From Corynebacterium kroppenstedtii DSM 44385 (GTDB lineage: Bacteria > Actinomycetota > Actinomycetes > Mycobacteriales > Mycobacteriaceae), in NCBI RefSeq assembly GCF_000023145.1, contig NC_012704.1:2382805-2446804 (forward strand): 64,000 nucleotides of DNA, written 5' to 3'. The notes below the pieces were generated by a model. The model did no database searches. It was not told the DNA's origin and saw only the letters and a list, made by a program, of their open reading frames with translations. Positions 52,901 to 62,224 of the stretch are shown here, one piece after another (the stretch's first letter is position 1; every line of letters begins with the position of its first letter). The translations under genes were made by a program, and so were the position numbers.

Positions 52901-53224
52901 ATGACTTCCCCAGTAAACGTCACCACGGACTCGTTCCGTTCCACCGTCGTGGACTCCGACAAGCCTGTTCTCGTCGATTTCTGGGCAACCTGGTGTGGTC
53001 CGTGTCGGACAATGAACCCCGTCCTGGAAGAGATCGCCGATGAATACGACGGCAAAGCCGTGATCGCCAAGGTCAACGTTGACGAGAACGCACCCTTGGC
53101 CTCCATGTTCCAGGTCATGTCCATCCCGACGATGTTGCTGTTCAAGGACGGCAAGAAAGTTGAAGAAATTCACGGGGCGCACCCCAAATCGCACATCACT
53201 ACCGCACTTGAGAAACTTCTTTAA
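52901..53224 (+). CDS. trxC: Thioredoxin
   Basis: A 107-residue minimal thioredoxin with WCGPC (Cys32, Cys35) and the cis-Pro loop SIPTML. It takes electrons from the TrxB encoded just upstream. The ATG 52901 matches the family N-terminus; the frame is open 45 codons further but without homology. AAAGGA lies rather far (about 14 nt) upstream. The 198-bp trxB-trxC gap carries a tandem repeat and probably a promoter. Confidence 0.93.
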   Translation: MTSPVNVTTDSFRSTVVDSDKPVLVDFWATWCGPCRTMNPVLEEIADEYDGKAVIAKVNVDENAPLASMFQVMSIPTMLLFKDGKKVEEIHGAHPKSHITTALEKLL

Positions 53225-53316
53225 CTCTATTCACTAACACAACACTGTTCACTGATAGACTGACTCACTGACATTGTTCTAACGGCAGAAATTGGGTTAA
53301 AGGGGCTGAGACGATC

Positions 53317-54495
53317 GTGGAGGAAAACCTGCAAGTGGGGGATAAGAGCCCTCGCGTCGCGGAGGTTCGCACGATCCTCACGAAGGTTGGTCTTCTTAAG
53401 CACCCGGTGTCGGAGCACACCAGCACCGACCAGTGGGCTGATGGCGACGATGACTTTGACTATGAACTCCAGTCTGCGCTGCGAGCATTTCAGCAGCAGC
53501 GAGGCGTTCTTGCTGACGGGGTTATCAACGACCACACTCTTCGCCTCTTGCGCGAGGCCACCTATTCGCTGGGGGCTCGCGTTCTGCTGTATGACCCGTC
53601 ATCACCGATGCAGGGTGACGATGTTGCTCAACTGCAGTCTCACCTGCAGGAACTTGGATTCTATTCCTCTCAGATCGATGGGCAGTTTTCCCGTGACACC
53701 TATAGTGCGCTGAAAAACTATCAGCGTGATTATGGACTTACCGTCGACGGTGTCTGTGGACCGGATACAATGAAAGCGCTGTCTTATCTGGGGCGGAGCA
53801 TTACCGGTGGTTCACGCGCGGCTATCCAAGAGCGCGAGACCGTTCGCGCTGCAGGCCCGCAGTTGTCAGGTAAGCGCATTGTCATTGATCCGGGGCTGGG
53901 GCTTTCCACGCCTGGTCATGTGGTGCGTGGCCCTTATGGTGAGCTGACCGAAGAAGAGATTTTGTGGGACATCGCGACGCGACTCGAGGGTCGCATGGTC
54001 GCAACGGGTATCGAGACGATTATTTCGAGGCCCCGTCAGACTAATTCGACTGATTCGGAGCGGGCCGATATCGCTAATGCTTTCGGTGCGGATTTAGTCA
54101 TCAGTCTACGGTGTGATTGGTATCACAACGAACGGGCGGAGGGGTGCGCGTCGTTTTATTTCGGCTCCCCGCGTGGCCATTCGTCGATCACCGGTGAATT
54201 ATTGTCGGGCTATATTCAGCGTGAAATCGTAGCCCGGACTCCGCTGCAGAACTGCCGTAACCATGCGCGTACGTGGGATGTATTGCGCCTCACGTCCATG
54301 CCGACGGTTGAGATCGTTTTGGGCTATCTTTCCAATCCGCACGATACTGCGGTGCTGGTGGACCCGAACTACCGTGATGTCATCACGGAGGCCATGTTGA
54401 TCGCGGTGAAGCGATTGTACCTTGCTGATAATGATGATCAGCCGACGGGGACCTTTACCTTCTCAGAACTGCTCGAACTCGAGTCACAAGGTTAA
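53317..54495 (+). CDS. cwlM: CwlM-type regulator of peptidoglycan synthesis
   Basis: A 392-residue protein without signal peptide, so cytosolic. Two peptidoglycan-binding-like domains (about 8-80 and 95-158) precede an amidase_3 fold (about 185-378). The zinc His expected in IDPGHG is replaced: the sequence reads IDPGLGLS with Leu194. Loss of zinc ligands fits mycobacterial CwlM, which is not a hydrolase but activates MurA after phosphorylation. GTG start. Location after trxC matches mycobacteria. Confidence 0.9.
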   Translation: MEENLQVGDKSPRVAEVRTILTKVGLLKHPVSEHTSTDQWADGDDDFDYELQSALRAFQQQRGVLADGVINDHTLRLLREATYSLGARVLLYDPSSPMQGDDVAQLQSHLQELGFYSSQIDGQFSRDTYSALKNYQRDYGLTVDGVCGPDTMKALSYLGRSITGGSRAAIQERETVRAAGPQLSGKRIVIDPGLGLSTPGHVVRGPYGELTEEEILWDIATRLEGRMVATGIETIISRPRQTNSTDSERADIANAFGADLVISLRCDWYHNERAEGCASFYFGSPRGHSSITGELLSGYIQREIVARTPLQNCRNHARTWDVLRLTSMPTVEIVLGYLSNPHDTAVLVDPNYRDVITEAMLIAVKRLYLADNDDQPTGTFTFSELLELESQG

Positions 54496-54740
54496 CGACG
54501 CAGAGCTAACCGTTTTAGCCACGGTGACGTAAATGGGCGGGGACACCCGTCTGTCATATGCCAGGTAATTTCTAGTTTGTCTTCAGCACCGTCAGGCAGG
54601 CCCTCGGCCAGCGCGATAGCCTCACGGACGTAAAAATCGAGTTGCCTGAAATTAGGAGCCCACGTGGAGACCCCATCGAGGTTGGTTACGGTGGCTAGCC
54701 AGTTCTTTCCCTCGCGGGTGATATCCGCGGTGTAGGTCAT
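54492..54740 (-). CDS. HicB-like small protein
   Basis: An 82-residue protein with the HicB-type beta-beta-beta-alpha pattern (YTADITREGKNWLATVTNLDGV, here seen as WLATVTNLDGVSTWA, then FYVREAIALAEGL). ATG 54740 is chosen over 54749 because AAAGG lies 9 nt upstream. It overlaps the cwlM stop by 4 bp, convergently. The CopG-type gene lies 186 bp upstream on the same strand. No HicA toxin gene is visible beside it. Possibly half of an unusual toxin-antitoxin locus. Confidence 0.6.
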   Translation of the reverse strand: MTYTADITREGKNWLATVTNLDGVSTWAPNFRQLDFYVREAIALAEGLPDGAEDKLEITWHMTDGCPRPFTSPWLKRLALRR

Positions 54741-54926
54741 AGTATCCATCCTTTTCCGAGTGCTGGTTACAACTGTTTTCAATACTTCGTAACGTTCCCA
54801 CGGGTAAGTCGAATCTTTATGACATTGGTGAGTGACTCGTTCCCCGTCATTCGCGACAACCACGACGGTTTCAAGAAAACGGGCGTGCGGATCGAACCCC
54901 CTGCTTAGTCGCCGAGAGGATATACC

Positions 54927-55175
54927 TCATGCCTCGGGTTGTGAATGGGTGATGGCGTAACGAATGGCCGCAGAGCGGTTCATATGAACTCGATCAGCTC
55001 GCTGATCGAGTTCAGTTAGCTCCGCAGCTGTCAGATGCACCGTTACGACGTGGGTGGGTCGGATGCCTTGGCCAGGGTAGCCGCAACCACGAGTGATGAG
55101 CCTATCGACGTCGTAACCGTCTTCCGCCTCAGCGACGTAAGTGGCTAATTGGTCATCAGTGAGACGGATACGCAT
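54927..55175 (-). CDS. CopG/ribbon-helix-helix small protein
   Basis: An 82-residue protein. The N-terminal part (MRIRLTDDQLATYVAEAEDG and TRGCGYPGQGIRP) leads to a ribbon-helix-helix (VVTVHLTAAELTELDQRADR, NRSAAIRYAI) that should bind DNA as a dimer. TATGAT lies 6 nt before the ATG, so the mRNA is probably leaderless. It may repress itself and the HicB-like gene downstream. No toxin recognised. Confidence 0.65.
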   Translation of the reverse strand: MRIRLTDDQLATYVAEAEDGYDVDRLITRGCGYPGQGIRPTHVVTVHLTAAELTELDQRADRVHMNRSAAIRYAITHSQPEA

Positions 55176-55324
55176 ACAAATATCATAATGCAAAAGGGGT
55201 GTCATTTAGTTTCGGTTTTTAGTACTTGCCTTCAATCGTGGTCCTTATCTTTTGGGTATGGGGAGGTACGTGAAGCCGAAGCCTCAATGGGCGTCCAACT
55301 CCATCTACTCAACTCTGTGCCGTA

Positions 55325-56050
55325 CTAGTGAGCTCCCATGCCGACTTTGATCCGGAATCTGATGGTGACAGTCGCTTCCCACAGACTCTCTTCGACGGCT
55401 GCGAAAAGGTTTCCCGTGTCAGGGAGCTCCATCCGGTATCGCGGGAAAGCCGGATCGTCGGCGGCGACCTCAAAACCGCGCTCTTCCAGCACATCGGAAC
55501 ACAGGATCGGAGCATGGCGGGGAATAAGCGGACTGGTAGCCTTATCGGCTGGTGACGCGGTAGGGCGAACCGCAAAACACTCCACAGCTCTCACCCCACG
55601 ACGTGATAGTTCGTCGACGGCCGCGTCGATAAGTCGTTGTTCTAGAAAGAGTCCCTGGTAAGGCGGTGGCACATGGACCGTAGAGATGAGCACTGCATCA
55701 TCGCTGACTGGCCCTGTTGGGAAAGCTAGGCGTCCGGGAAGGCTGGCGGGTGGTGCAAAGACCACGGTGGCAGCAGGGACGGCTAAGTCCGCGTTTGCTC
55801 CAGACGTCACGTACGCGGTGAAGGCGCAGGGCCCCCACGTGGTGAGGGTGTTGTGCATCCACAATTCTTTATCCAGCCGAGGGTTCCCGGAATCCACGCT
55901 TCTCGGTTGAGCAGCTGGTCCTGGGGACTGCGACGCGGTGTCATCGTGACTTTGTGTGCCCGGCTGGGTTGTCCAAAAAGTGTTGGTCGCAGCTGTCCCG
56001 GCCAGGTCCCCCAGGGTGTCAAGGGTGAGCGGATGTACAACTATTCGCAT
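55325..56050 (-). CDS. GNAT-family acetyltransferase-like protein
   Basis: A 241-residue protein in the position of the conserved gene next to parB in mycobacteria. GNAT-like features are weak: VLISTVHVPPPYQG as the acceptor/CoA strand region, and EQRLIDAAVDELSRRGVRAVE before a VLEERGFEV beta bulge. Low-complexity Ser/Pro lies near 45-60. ATG 56050 starts 4 bp after the parB stop. Substrate unknown. Confidence 0.65.
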   Translation of the reverse strand: MRIVVHPLTLDTLGDLAGTAATNTFWTTQPGTQSHDDTASQSPGPAAQPRSVDSGNPRLDKELWMHNTLTTWGPCAFTAYVTSGANADLAVPAATVVFAPPASLPGRLAFPTGPVSDDAVLISTVHVPPPYQGLFLEQRLIDAAVDELSRRGVRAVECFAVRPTASPADKATSPLIPRHAPILCSDVLEERGFEVAADDPAFPRYRMELPDTGNLFAAVEESLWEATVTIRFRIKVGMGAH

Positions 56051-56054
56051 GGGT

Positions 56055-57485
56055 CTAGTGGCGTTCTTCCTCCGTACGAGAAGCATCGTGATGTCCACTA
56101 GGGGAGTGCGGGGCACTATCTGCGCCGTTCCTGGGTTCCTGGGTCTTTAGCATTGCGATAATGCGGTCGAAGTCCTCCATACCCGCGAACTCGACAACAA
56201 TCTTGCCTTTCTTCGCGCCCATCTGCACTTTCACGTTGGTATCCAAGTAATCGCCGAACGTGTCTGCCCAGTGAGTCATTTTTTCGGGCTGCGGGCGGGG
56301 AGCACGCGGCTCCTTCTTTTTAGGCTCGTTCTCTCCTCGATTGATAAGGGTGACAGCTTCCTCTGTCGCACGCACCGACAGGCCTTCCGCCACAATGCGT
56401 TCAGCGAGCTTGATTTGAGCATCAGGACCCTGCGTTACTCCCATGAGAGCGCGAGCATGGCCTGCGGACAACACTCCTGCAGCTACTCGACGTTGCACGG
56501 GTAGCGGAAGTTGGAGAAGACGAATGGTGTTTGAAATAACTGGCCGGGAACGACCGAGCCGTGTGGCTAACTGTGCCTGGGTGACGCCAAATTCCTCGAG
56601 GAGCTGCTGGTAGGCCGCGCCTTCCTCCAAGGGGTTGAGCTGCACACGGTGGATATTTTCCAACAGCGCATCCCTCAGCATGGTGTCATCGTCGGCTTCG
56701 CGAACGATAGAGGGGATAGCTTCTAGATCTGCTAATTGAGCGGCACGCAGGCGGCGTTCGCCCATGATGAGTTCAAATTTCCCGGGTTCCGACGCCTGAC
56801 GCACGACGATGGGCTGGAGGAGACCGAACTCACGGATCGAATGGGCTAATTCACGCAGTGCTTCTTGGTCGAAGTCCTGGCGCGGATTCTTCTCGTTCCT
56901 GATGATCGCGTTGATCGGGAGCTCGCGATATGTTGCGGTCTCGTCGCTGATGAGCGGTTCCTGCGACGTATTTTCGCTCTGCCCTTCAGCTTGGGCGGCT
57001 GCTGCGCCTGCTGTTGCTGCAGAATCAGTGACTCCCTGATTCTTTCCCTTTTTCGCGGTCGACGATGCGGTCCGGTTCCTATCGCGTGCGGCCTCTTTTC
57101 TCTCCGCGGCAGCGCGTTGTCCTAAGCTTGACCGGTTTTTGGGCAGTCCCGCTTTCGTTCGACCGTGATGAGTATCCGCCGAGGTAGTGCCCTTATTATC
57201 GGCACTCTTACCGTTCTTCGCACTACTACCCGTCTGGCCATCTGTATCCTCAGACGACGTGGCATTGTCCGATTTCGTGCCGTCTCCTGAGGGGTTCACG
57301 TTCTGACCGCGGCGCGGGCTTTTCGTCAGGGAGTACCAGGACGGTTCCGGAGCGCTGTTACTACCTCGGTTTGCCCCAAAGATGACGTCGGCTGCGTCGT
57401 TGCCAATCTGTGGTTTTGCCGGTCCCGTGGGGATCAAGGAGGCGAGTCCTTTACCGAGGCCACTCTTGCGTTTGGCTTCTGCCAT
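56055..57485 (-). CDS. parB: Chromosome partitioning protein ParB
   Basis: A 476-residue CTP-dependent clamp that loads at parS and spreads. The first 185 residues are mostly disordered, starting [19 protein letters not shown], which recruits ParA. The N-domain has [14 protein letters not shown] and the CTP-binding GERRLRAAQ. The HTH ([24 protein letters not shown], blocks [12 protein letters not shown] and [12 protein letters not shown]) and a C-terminal dimer domain follow. The N-terminal linker is unusually long. ATG 57485 has AAGGA 8 nt upstream. Separated from parA by 354 bp that hold a parS site. Confidence 0.95.
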   Translation of the reverse strand: MAEAKRKSGLGKGLASLIPTGPAKPQIGNDAADVIFGANRGSNSAPEPSWYSLTKSPRRGQNVNPSGDGTKSDNATSSEDTDGQTGSSAKNGKSADNKGTTSADTHHGRTKAGLPKNRSSLGQRAAAERKEAARDRNRTASSTAKKGKNQGVTDSAATAGAAAAQAEGQSENTSQEPLISDETATYRELPINAIIRNEKNPRQDFDQEALRELAHSIREFGLLQPIVVRQASEPGKFELIMGERRLRAAQLADLEAIPSIVREADDDTMLRDALLENIHRVQLNPLEEGAAYQQLLEEFGVTQAQLATRLGRSRPVISNTIRLLQLPLPVQRRVAAGVLSAGHARALMGVTQGPDAQIKLAERIVAEGLSVRATEEAVTLINRGENEPKKKEPRAPRPQPEKMTHWADTFGDYLDTNVKVQMGAKKGKIVVEFAGMEDFDRIIAMLKTQEPRNGADSAPHSPSGHHDASRTEEERH

Positions 57486-57705
57486 GACGTTCATCCTTAT
57501 CGTTGTGGAGAATCTGCGCCGGAGCCCGGGGGACCACCGAGTGCAGGTTCGTCGATCGATCGTCGATTATGAGGAAATTATTAAATAGTGAGGGTTACAG
57601 GCCTCTAGTGGCCCAATTACATTGTGCCCCGTAGCCTAGTCAGTTTTTCATCGTCGTAGGGAAACTAGGCGATTCGTGTACCGCCCGATCCGAGCACGAC
57701 CCGAA

Positions 57706-57721
57706 TGTTTCACGTGAAACA
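57706..57721. promoter_or_regulatory. parS site, parA-parB intergenic
   Basis: Perfect 16-bp palindrome TGTTTCACGTGAAACA. The surrounding 354-bp gap has no gene and also carries an inverted repeat GCCTAGT/ACTAGGC (57634-57670). Confidence 0.95.
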
Positions 57722-57839
57722 TTGTGGAACCACGCTCATCGATTCTTCCCGACGTGACACCCGCGAACTCCGGGCTCCGAGCTTCAAACTCCGAGTCTCG
57801 CGCTCCGCGGTTCCGACGCTGAGTTTCCGGCGCCGAGTG

Positions 57840-58784
57840 TTACGCGGTGTGGCGGCCACGACGGGGGTCAGCGTTCTGCAATGGCGACTCCGGCTCTCGA
57901 CGGGCAAGCTCCTCGACAGCGGCCATGTACGCCGCCGACCCTGGGGAGCCCGCATCGTGCTCGATCACGGTCTGCCCGTAGCTCGGCGCTTCAGACACGC
58001 GAACATTCCGGGGGATAACGCGATCAAACACCAGCGACCCGAACGACTCGCGGACATCGTTCTCCACATCATGCGAAAGATTCGTGCGACTGTCGTACAT
58101 CGTCAGCAAAACACCGGTGATATCCAGATTCGGGTTGAGAGCCTCCCGAATCAGGCGCACGTTTTCGGTCAGTTGCGTCACGCCCTCGAGAGCGTAAAAC
58201 TCGCACTGAATCGGAATGATAATTTCGTTCGCACCGGTCAGCCCGTTAATCGTCAGAAGGCCCAATGACGGGGGACAGTCGATGAAGATGTAATCGAACC
58301 CCATATCGTCGATACCTTCATCACCCAGCATTTGCGCTACGCGATACTCACGGTTGTACCCGTTAGCCAGTTCCATTTCCGCACCGGCGAGATCGATGGT
58401 GGCCGGGATAGTGAACATATTGGGGTTCGACGGGTGAGCTTGAACGGCATCTTTGGGTTCAATTTCACCGATAATGACTTCATAGGTCGACGGAGTGCCT
58501 TCCGCCCGGTGCTCGGCACTGAGAGCAGTGGACGCGTTTCCCTGTGGATCAAGGTCCACCACCAGCACTTTTTGACCCCGCAGCGACAGTGCCCACGCTA
58601 AATTAACAGTCGACGTAGTCTTCCCGACCCCACCTTTCTGGTTCGCCAACGCGATTTTCCGCGTATGGCGAGGTCGTGTAAGGGGCTTCATCGTCCCCGA
58701 TTGAAACCGCGCGGCCCGTCGGGCTTGTTCTTCTATGCTGTTGTCGTCGTCATAGTCATACCCGTCCGACGAAACCCTGCCCAT
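57840..58784 (-). CDS. parA: Chromosome partitioning ATPase ParA
   Basis: A 314-residue Walker-type ATPase that binds nucleoid DNA and drives origin segregation with ParB. The deviant Walker A is KGGVGKTT; the later motifs are DLDPQGNAST and FIDCPPSLG. An extension of about 40 residues precedes the core. ATG 58784 has AAAGGA 7 nt upstream. rsmG lies 135 bp upstream on the same strand. Confidence 0.96.
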   Translation of the reverse strand: MGRVSSDGYDYDDDNSIEEQARRAARFQSGTMKPLTRPRHTRKIALANQKGGVGKTTSTVNLAWALSLRGQKVLVVDLDPQGNASTALSAEHRAEGTPSTYEVIIGEIEPKDAVQAHPSNPNMFTIPATIDLAGAEMELANGYNREYRVAQMLGDEGIDDMGFDYIFIDCPPSLGLLTINGLTGANEIIIPIQCEFYALEGVTQLTENVRLIREALNPNLDITGVLLTMYDSRTNLSHDVENDVRESFGSLVFDRVIPRNVRVSEAPSYGQTVIEHDAGSPGSAAYMAAVEELARREPESPLQNADPRRGRHTA

Positions 58785-58919
58785 GTTCCCGTCCTTTGTG
58801 TCCGTGTTGTACAACTTCCGTGTGGCTGTCCGCCGTTTTCGTAACCTGGCTTATCCTAGCCGGATTCGCGGGAACAAACTAGCGTTCCTGGTCGAGCAAT
58901 CGGCGGCTCATGCCGAGTC

Positions 58920-59681
58920 TCAGCGACGTTCGCAACGCACGACGATGGTTGCCTCGGGCAAGACACCTGCCCCTGCCTCATCGACTGAACATTCCCCGCC
59001 CCCGGCTGAGCTGATAGCCTTTTGATCGCGCTCGATTTCTTCGTGAGCGCTTGCGCCCTTCATCGCCAAGACCAAGCCATGCTGCCTGGTTAATGGCAGC
59101 GACCATCCCATGAGTTTCCCCAGTGGCGCGACTGCTCTGCTTGTCACGTAGTCGGCACCGCGATTCTGTCGCTTAATCGTCTTCTCTTCGGCACGGCCAC
59201 GAACCACTGACACGTTATCCAATCCAAGCTTGCCGACGATTTCCTCAAGGTAATTCACCCGTCGTAGCTGTGGCTCAATCAGCGTGATGTCTAAGTCTGG
59301 CCGCGCGATCGCGAGGGGAATGCCCGGAAGCCCGGCGCCGCTTCCGATGTCGACGACGCGCGAATCGCGGTCCATCAGTTCGCCAATCACAGCGCAGTTG
59401 AGAATGTGGCGTTCCCACAGACGTGGTGCTTCGCGAGGCCCGATGAGTCCGCGGACGGTCGCGTCGCTGCGTAACGACTCGTGGTAGGCAACAGCGAGAG
59501 GAAGGCGATCACCAAAAACAGTCGCCGCCTCCGGGGGAGTGGCCGGGGCTTCACTGGCGCGGGGATCGTTATCTACTCCCTGAGCGTTATCAGCATTCGG
59601 AGCATCGCTCACGCCTGGAGCGCGATCGTCGCCACCGTGCTCGATGGATGTTTCACGTGAAACATTGTCTCGGTCAGTCAT
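58920..59681 (-). CDS. rsmG: 16S rRNA (guanine-527-N7)-methyltransferase RsmG
   Basis: A 253-residue SAM-dependent methyltransferase that modifies G527 of 16S rRNA. SAM motif VVDIGSGAGLPGIPLAI; RAVAPLGKLMGW later. A low-complexity N-terminal tail of about 50 residues is partly made by a parS site, which encodes NVSRET (residues 6-11). AAGG lies just before the ATG. Between jag and parA, as in other actinobacteria. Confidence 0.95.
   Translation of the reverse strand: MTDRDNVSRETSIEHGGDDRAPGVSDAPNADNAQGVDNDPRASEAPATPPEAATVFGDRLPLAVAYHESLRSDATVRGLIGPREAPRLWERHILNCAVIGELMDRDSRVVDIGSGAGLPGIPLAIARPDLDITLIEPQLRRVNYLEEIVGKLGLDNVSVVRGRAEEKTIKRQNRGADYVTSRAVAPLGKLMGWSLPLTRQHGLVLAMKGASAHEEIERDQKAISSAGGGECSVDEAGAGVLPEATIVVRCERR
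59649..59664. promoter_or_regulatory. parS site inside rsmG
   Basis: Perfect TGTTTCACGTGAAACA within the 5' end of rsmG, where it encodes VSRET on the - strand. Confidence 0.95.
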
Positions 59682-59763
59682 TACCTTGTTGTTATTACCT
59701 TGCTAGTGGGTGCGTTGCTGTTCAGTACTCTGCTGCTGGATCGGATCTAATCGCTCACCGATG

Positions 59764-60261
59764 CTAGCGTACAGCGCCCTCAGATGTTTCACGTGAAACC
59801 ACGACAGAGCGCATCGGCGGTAGCCCGGCGCTCTCGGAGGTAAAGCCTTCCTCTTCCGCCACCCGGCTATGCACAGCAGCGCGCTCAAACGGATTCATCG
59901 GCCGGAGGACCACGGGCTCGCCCGTTTCACGCACTCGATCTAACGCTTCTTCTGCCTCGGCGAAAAGACCCTGACGCTGAGCATCGCGATAACCGTCGAT
60001 ATCGAGAACAACCCCCGGAACCTCCTTAAATCCTGCAGCGCGAACTGCCAATCGCGTCAACATCTGCAAAGCATCGATGCCCTCGCCATGCCGGCCGATA
60101 AGTTGGGCACAATCGCCACCCGGAAGTTCCACAAACGGTCGACCTTGAGTGACTCCATAGTCAATATCGCCATCGAGATCGGCGGCGTCTAAAAGCTCTT
60201 CGATGTAATCAGCAGCTGACTCTGCAGCACGGTCGGTATTGTTCACAGGGCCTTCGTTCAT
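59764..60261 (-). CDS. jag: RNA-binding protein Jag/KhpB
   Basis: A 165-residue protein with a KH domain (LPGGDCAQLIGRHGEGIDALQ) and an R3H domain (RPMNPFERAAVHSRV). It is an RNA-binding factor linked to cell elongation and division. An acidic N-terminus (about 10-35) replaces the Jag-N domain. CATAAT lies 6 nt before the ATG, compatible with a leaderless mRNA. It lies downstream of the yidC terminator, so it begins a new unit with rsmG. A parS lies near its 3' end. Confidence 0.92.
   Translation of the reverse strand: MNEGPVNNTDRAAESAADYIEELLDAADLDGDIDYGVTQGRPFVELPGGDCAQLIGRHGEGIDALQMLTRLAVRAAGFKEVPGVVLDIDGYRDAQRQGLFAEAEEALDRVRETGEPVVLRPMNPFERAAVHSRVAEEEGFTSESAGLPPMRSVVVSRETSEGAVR
59785..59800. 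promoter_or_regulatory. parS site inside jag (one mismatch)
   Basis: TGTTTCACGTGAAACC, 15 of 16 bases of the consensus, encoding VSRET near the C-terminus of Jag. Confidence 0.88.
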
Positions 60262-60460
60262 GCCTCAATTATGCGCGCCGAAAGGGGAGTGCGGTAGGGG
60301 TAAAGGCGTTTTCAACCCCCATAATCACGCGTGCTTTGTAATCCCGGTTGCACGAGCTCTCCCAAGACCCCGGCGACGGCGTCGGTAATTGAAGCACGCC
60401 ACTACGTGAACCACGCTGCTACGTGAACGACAATGTTGCATTAAACCCCACAACCACATG

Positions 60461-60488
60461 AAAAAAGGAGGGCCTGCAAGCCCTCCTT
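60461..60488 (-). terminator. Rho-independent terminator after yidC
   Basis: On the - strand a perfect 9-bp stem AAGGAGGGC/GCCCTCCTT with a 6-nt loop is followed by TTTTTT. It separates the rpmH-yidC genes from jag. Near 60402-60428 the 10-mer CTACGTGAAC occurs twice. Confidence 0.85.
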
Positions 60489-60537
60489 CTCGCCTCACGG
60501 CACATAGCGCCCCTGAGCGCGACGCCCGGTGCGGATA

Positions 60538-61512
60538 CTACTTCTTCTTCTTACCGCCCTTTTTCTTATTATTCTTCGGCTTCTGGCCAACCTTCGGTGC
60601 AGTGGCCCGCTGAGCTTCAGCCTTTGCCTTCTTTTCCTCTTCTTCTTCACGATCCATCTTGTTGAAAAGAACAATTTGCTGACCCAGTGTCCAAACGTTG
60701 TTGGCCAACATGTAGGTCAACAGTCCGATCTGCCAGAACATACCGGTGATCAAAATCATGGCCGGGAACAGCCACAACATCATGTTGTTCATCATGTTGG
60801 CTTGCATGGCCATCTGCGGGTTCTGGGCGTTCTTCTTCGGATCGGCCGCCTGGCGTGCCTTATTCCGCCGAACCATATTTCGAGCGTTGAAGTGCGTGGC
60901 CAACGCAGAAATAATCATCAGCGGGATGGCCACCGCGAGAATGTTGGTCCGTGTGAAATCAACGCTTCCGCTCGCGGAGAACGCATCGAACGCCTTTTCC
61001 GGCATCCGAATGTAGGCCGACAGGGGAGCGCCGAACAGTCGCGCGTCTAGGAAGGACTGTACCTCGGTGGCGCCGAATCCGTAGTTAGGAGTGTTGCGGG
61101 TTTGTTCGACGGTCATTCCTAGTTCGCCGTGGCCGGTACCCGTTCGGTTAAAGGACCGGAGCACGTGGTACAGCGAAATAAAGATGGGCATCTGAACCAG
61201 AGCCGGCAAGCACGAAGCCAGGGGATTAACGCCCATCTCCTTTTGGAGTTTGCGCATCTCAATGGCTTGGGTCTGCTGGTCGTTCTTATATTTAGCCCGA
61301 ATTTCCTGCATTTTCGGCTGCAGTTCCTGCATCTTCCGACCGGACCGCATCTGGTTCGCCATTGGCTTGAACAAGAAAATGCGGATGGTGAAGACCAGGA
61401 AGATAATGGACAACGCCCATGTCACGCCGGAATCCGGATTAAGGAACAATCCGAAGAATTTGTACCAGGCCAGCATGACCCAGGACACGGGGTAGTAGAT
61501 GAAGTTAAGCAC
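60538..61512 (-). CDS. yidC: Membrane protein insertase YidC
   Basis: A 324-residue Oxa1/YidC insertase that places proteins in the membrane, alone or with Sec. It has the Gram-positive five-helix arrangement; LVQMPIFISLYHVLR is the typical second-helix block. The tail is highly basic (KKKGGKKKK at the end), which can contact ribosomes. An insertion of about 60 residues (130-190) between helices is actinobacterial. GTG start; AGGAG lies far upstream. Terminator follows. Confidence 0.94.
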   Translation of the reverse strand: MLNFIYYPVSWVMLAWYKFFGLFLNPDSGVTWALSIIFLVFTIRIFLFKPMANQMRSGRKMQELQPKMQEIRAKYKNDQQTQAIEMRKLQKEMGVNPLASCLPALVQMPIFISLYHVLRSFNRTGTGHGELGMTVEQTRNTPNYGFGATEVQSFLDARLFGAPLSAYIRMPEKAFDAFSASGSVDFTRTNILAVAIPLMIISALATHFNARNMVRRNKARQAADPKKNAQNPQMAMQANMMNNMMLWLFPAMILITGMFWQIGLLTYMLANNVWTLGQQIVLFNKMDREEEEEKKAKAEAQRATAPKVGQKPKNNKKKGGKKKK

Positions 61513-61600
61513 GGGGGTGCGTCGCTCCTAATCGTTTACGTTTTGGGACTGTGGGGCCGTGACTGTTCCGTGGACGTTGCCATGATTGCGCCATACCGAG

Positions 61601-62122
61601 TCACTGGCGGTTGTTTCGCCGGCCAGCATTATCGGTTGTGCCCTCACGATGGTCTTTGTCATCGTGTACGTGCGCATCGTGTACACGTTCACGAGGTGTT
61701 CGTCGCGGGGGAACAGGATCCCACCCACCTGGATGCCATGGTCCACATTTCGACAATCGAATTGCGGCCATGAGCACACCTCGTACAACACCGTACCTGC
61801 GGATGGCGGTCAGAGCGTAATTGCTACACGTGGGCTCAAATCGGCACGAGGGTCCAGGTTTCAGGGGGCTTATTCCATATTGGTAAAAGAGTATCGCTTT
61901 TTCAGCCCATGTTTGCCGACGACGACCCTCACGGCTGTCTTCACTCTGGTCTATCTGGTCAACGTCATGCTGGTTTACGGAGTCACCGCTGGTTTCATCA
62001 CGAAGTGGGGGAGTAGAAGCATGATCGCCGACGGTTGAATCACGACGGTGCGCTGAATTCGTGGAGGCATCACGGACGCCACCACCGTGAGGTAGCAGTT
62101 CCGAATGTTTCACGTGAAACAT
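61601..62122 (-). CDS. yidD: Membrane protein insertion efficiency factor YidD
   Basis: A 173-residue protein. The YidD core (about 72-140) has [22 protein letters not shown] and [13 protein letters not shown] with three Cys. A non-conserved N-terminal tail of about 70 residues starts MFHVKH, encoded by a parS site; ATG 62128 is also possible. A Arg/His-rich tail follows the core. It assists YidC. 88 bp separate it from yidC. Confidence 0.85.
   Translation of the reverse strand: MFHVKHSELLPHGGGVRDASTNSAHRRDSTVGDHASTPPLRDETSGDSVNQHDVDQIDQSEDSREGRRRQTWAEKAILFYQYGISPLKPGPSCRFEPTCSNYALTAIRRYGVVRGVLMAAIRLSKCGPWHPGGWDPVPPRRTPRERVHDAHVHDDKDHREGTTDNAGRRNNRQ
62106..62121. promoter_or_regulatory. parS site at the yidD start
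   Basis: Perfect TGTTTCACGTGAAACA; its last two bases form part of the proposed yidD start codon. Confidence 0.95.
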
Positions 62123-62224
62123 CTGCATCCCGTGCCTGTCTACCGTGTGAGGTTATTAACGTCGGCGGCATTGTTCATGATTGATCATGCTGGTGTGCGC
62201 GATCGTTCTCGACTTCCAGCCGAC

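Noticed and set aside
54880..54945. tRNA-like T-loop (GGTTCGATCC on the - strand)
   Set aside because: The flanking bases do not form a T-stem and no anticodon or acceptor arm can be built.
57755..57840. CTCCGA-like repeated words in the parA-parB gap
   Set aside because: Units are irregular in length and spacing, so no defined repeat array can be claimed.
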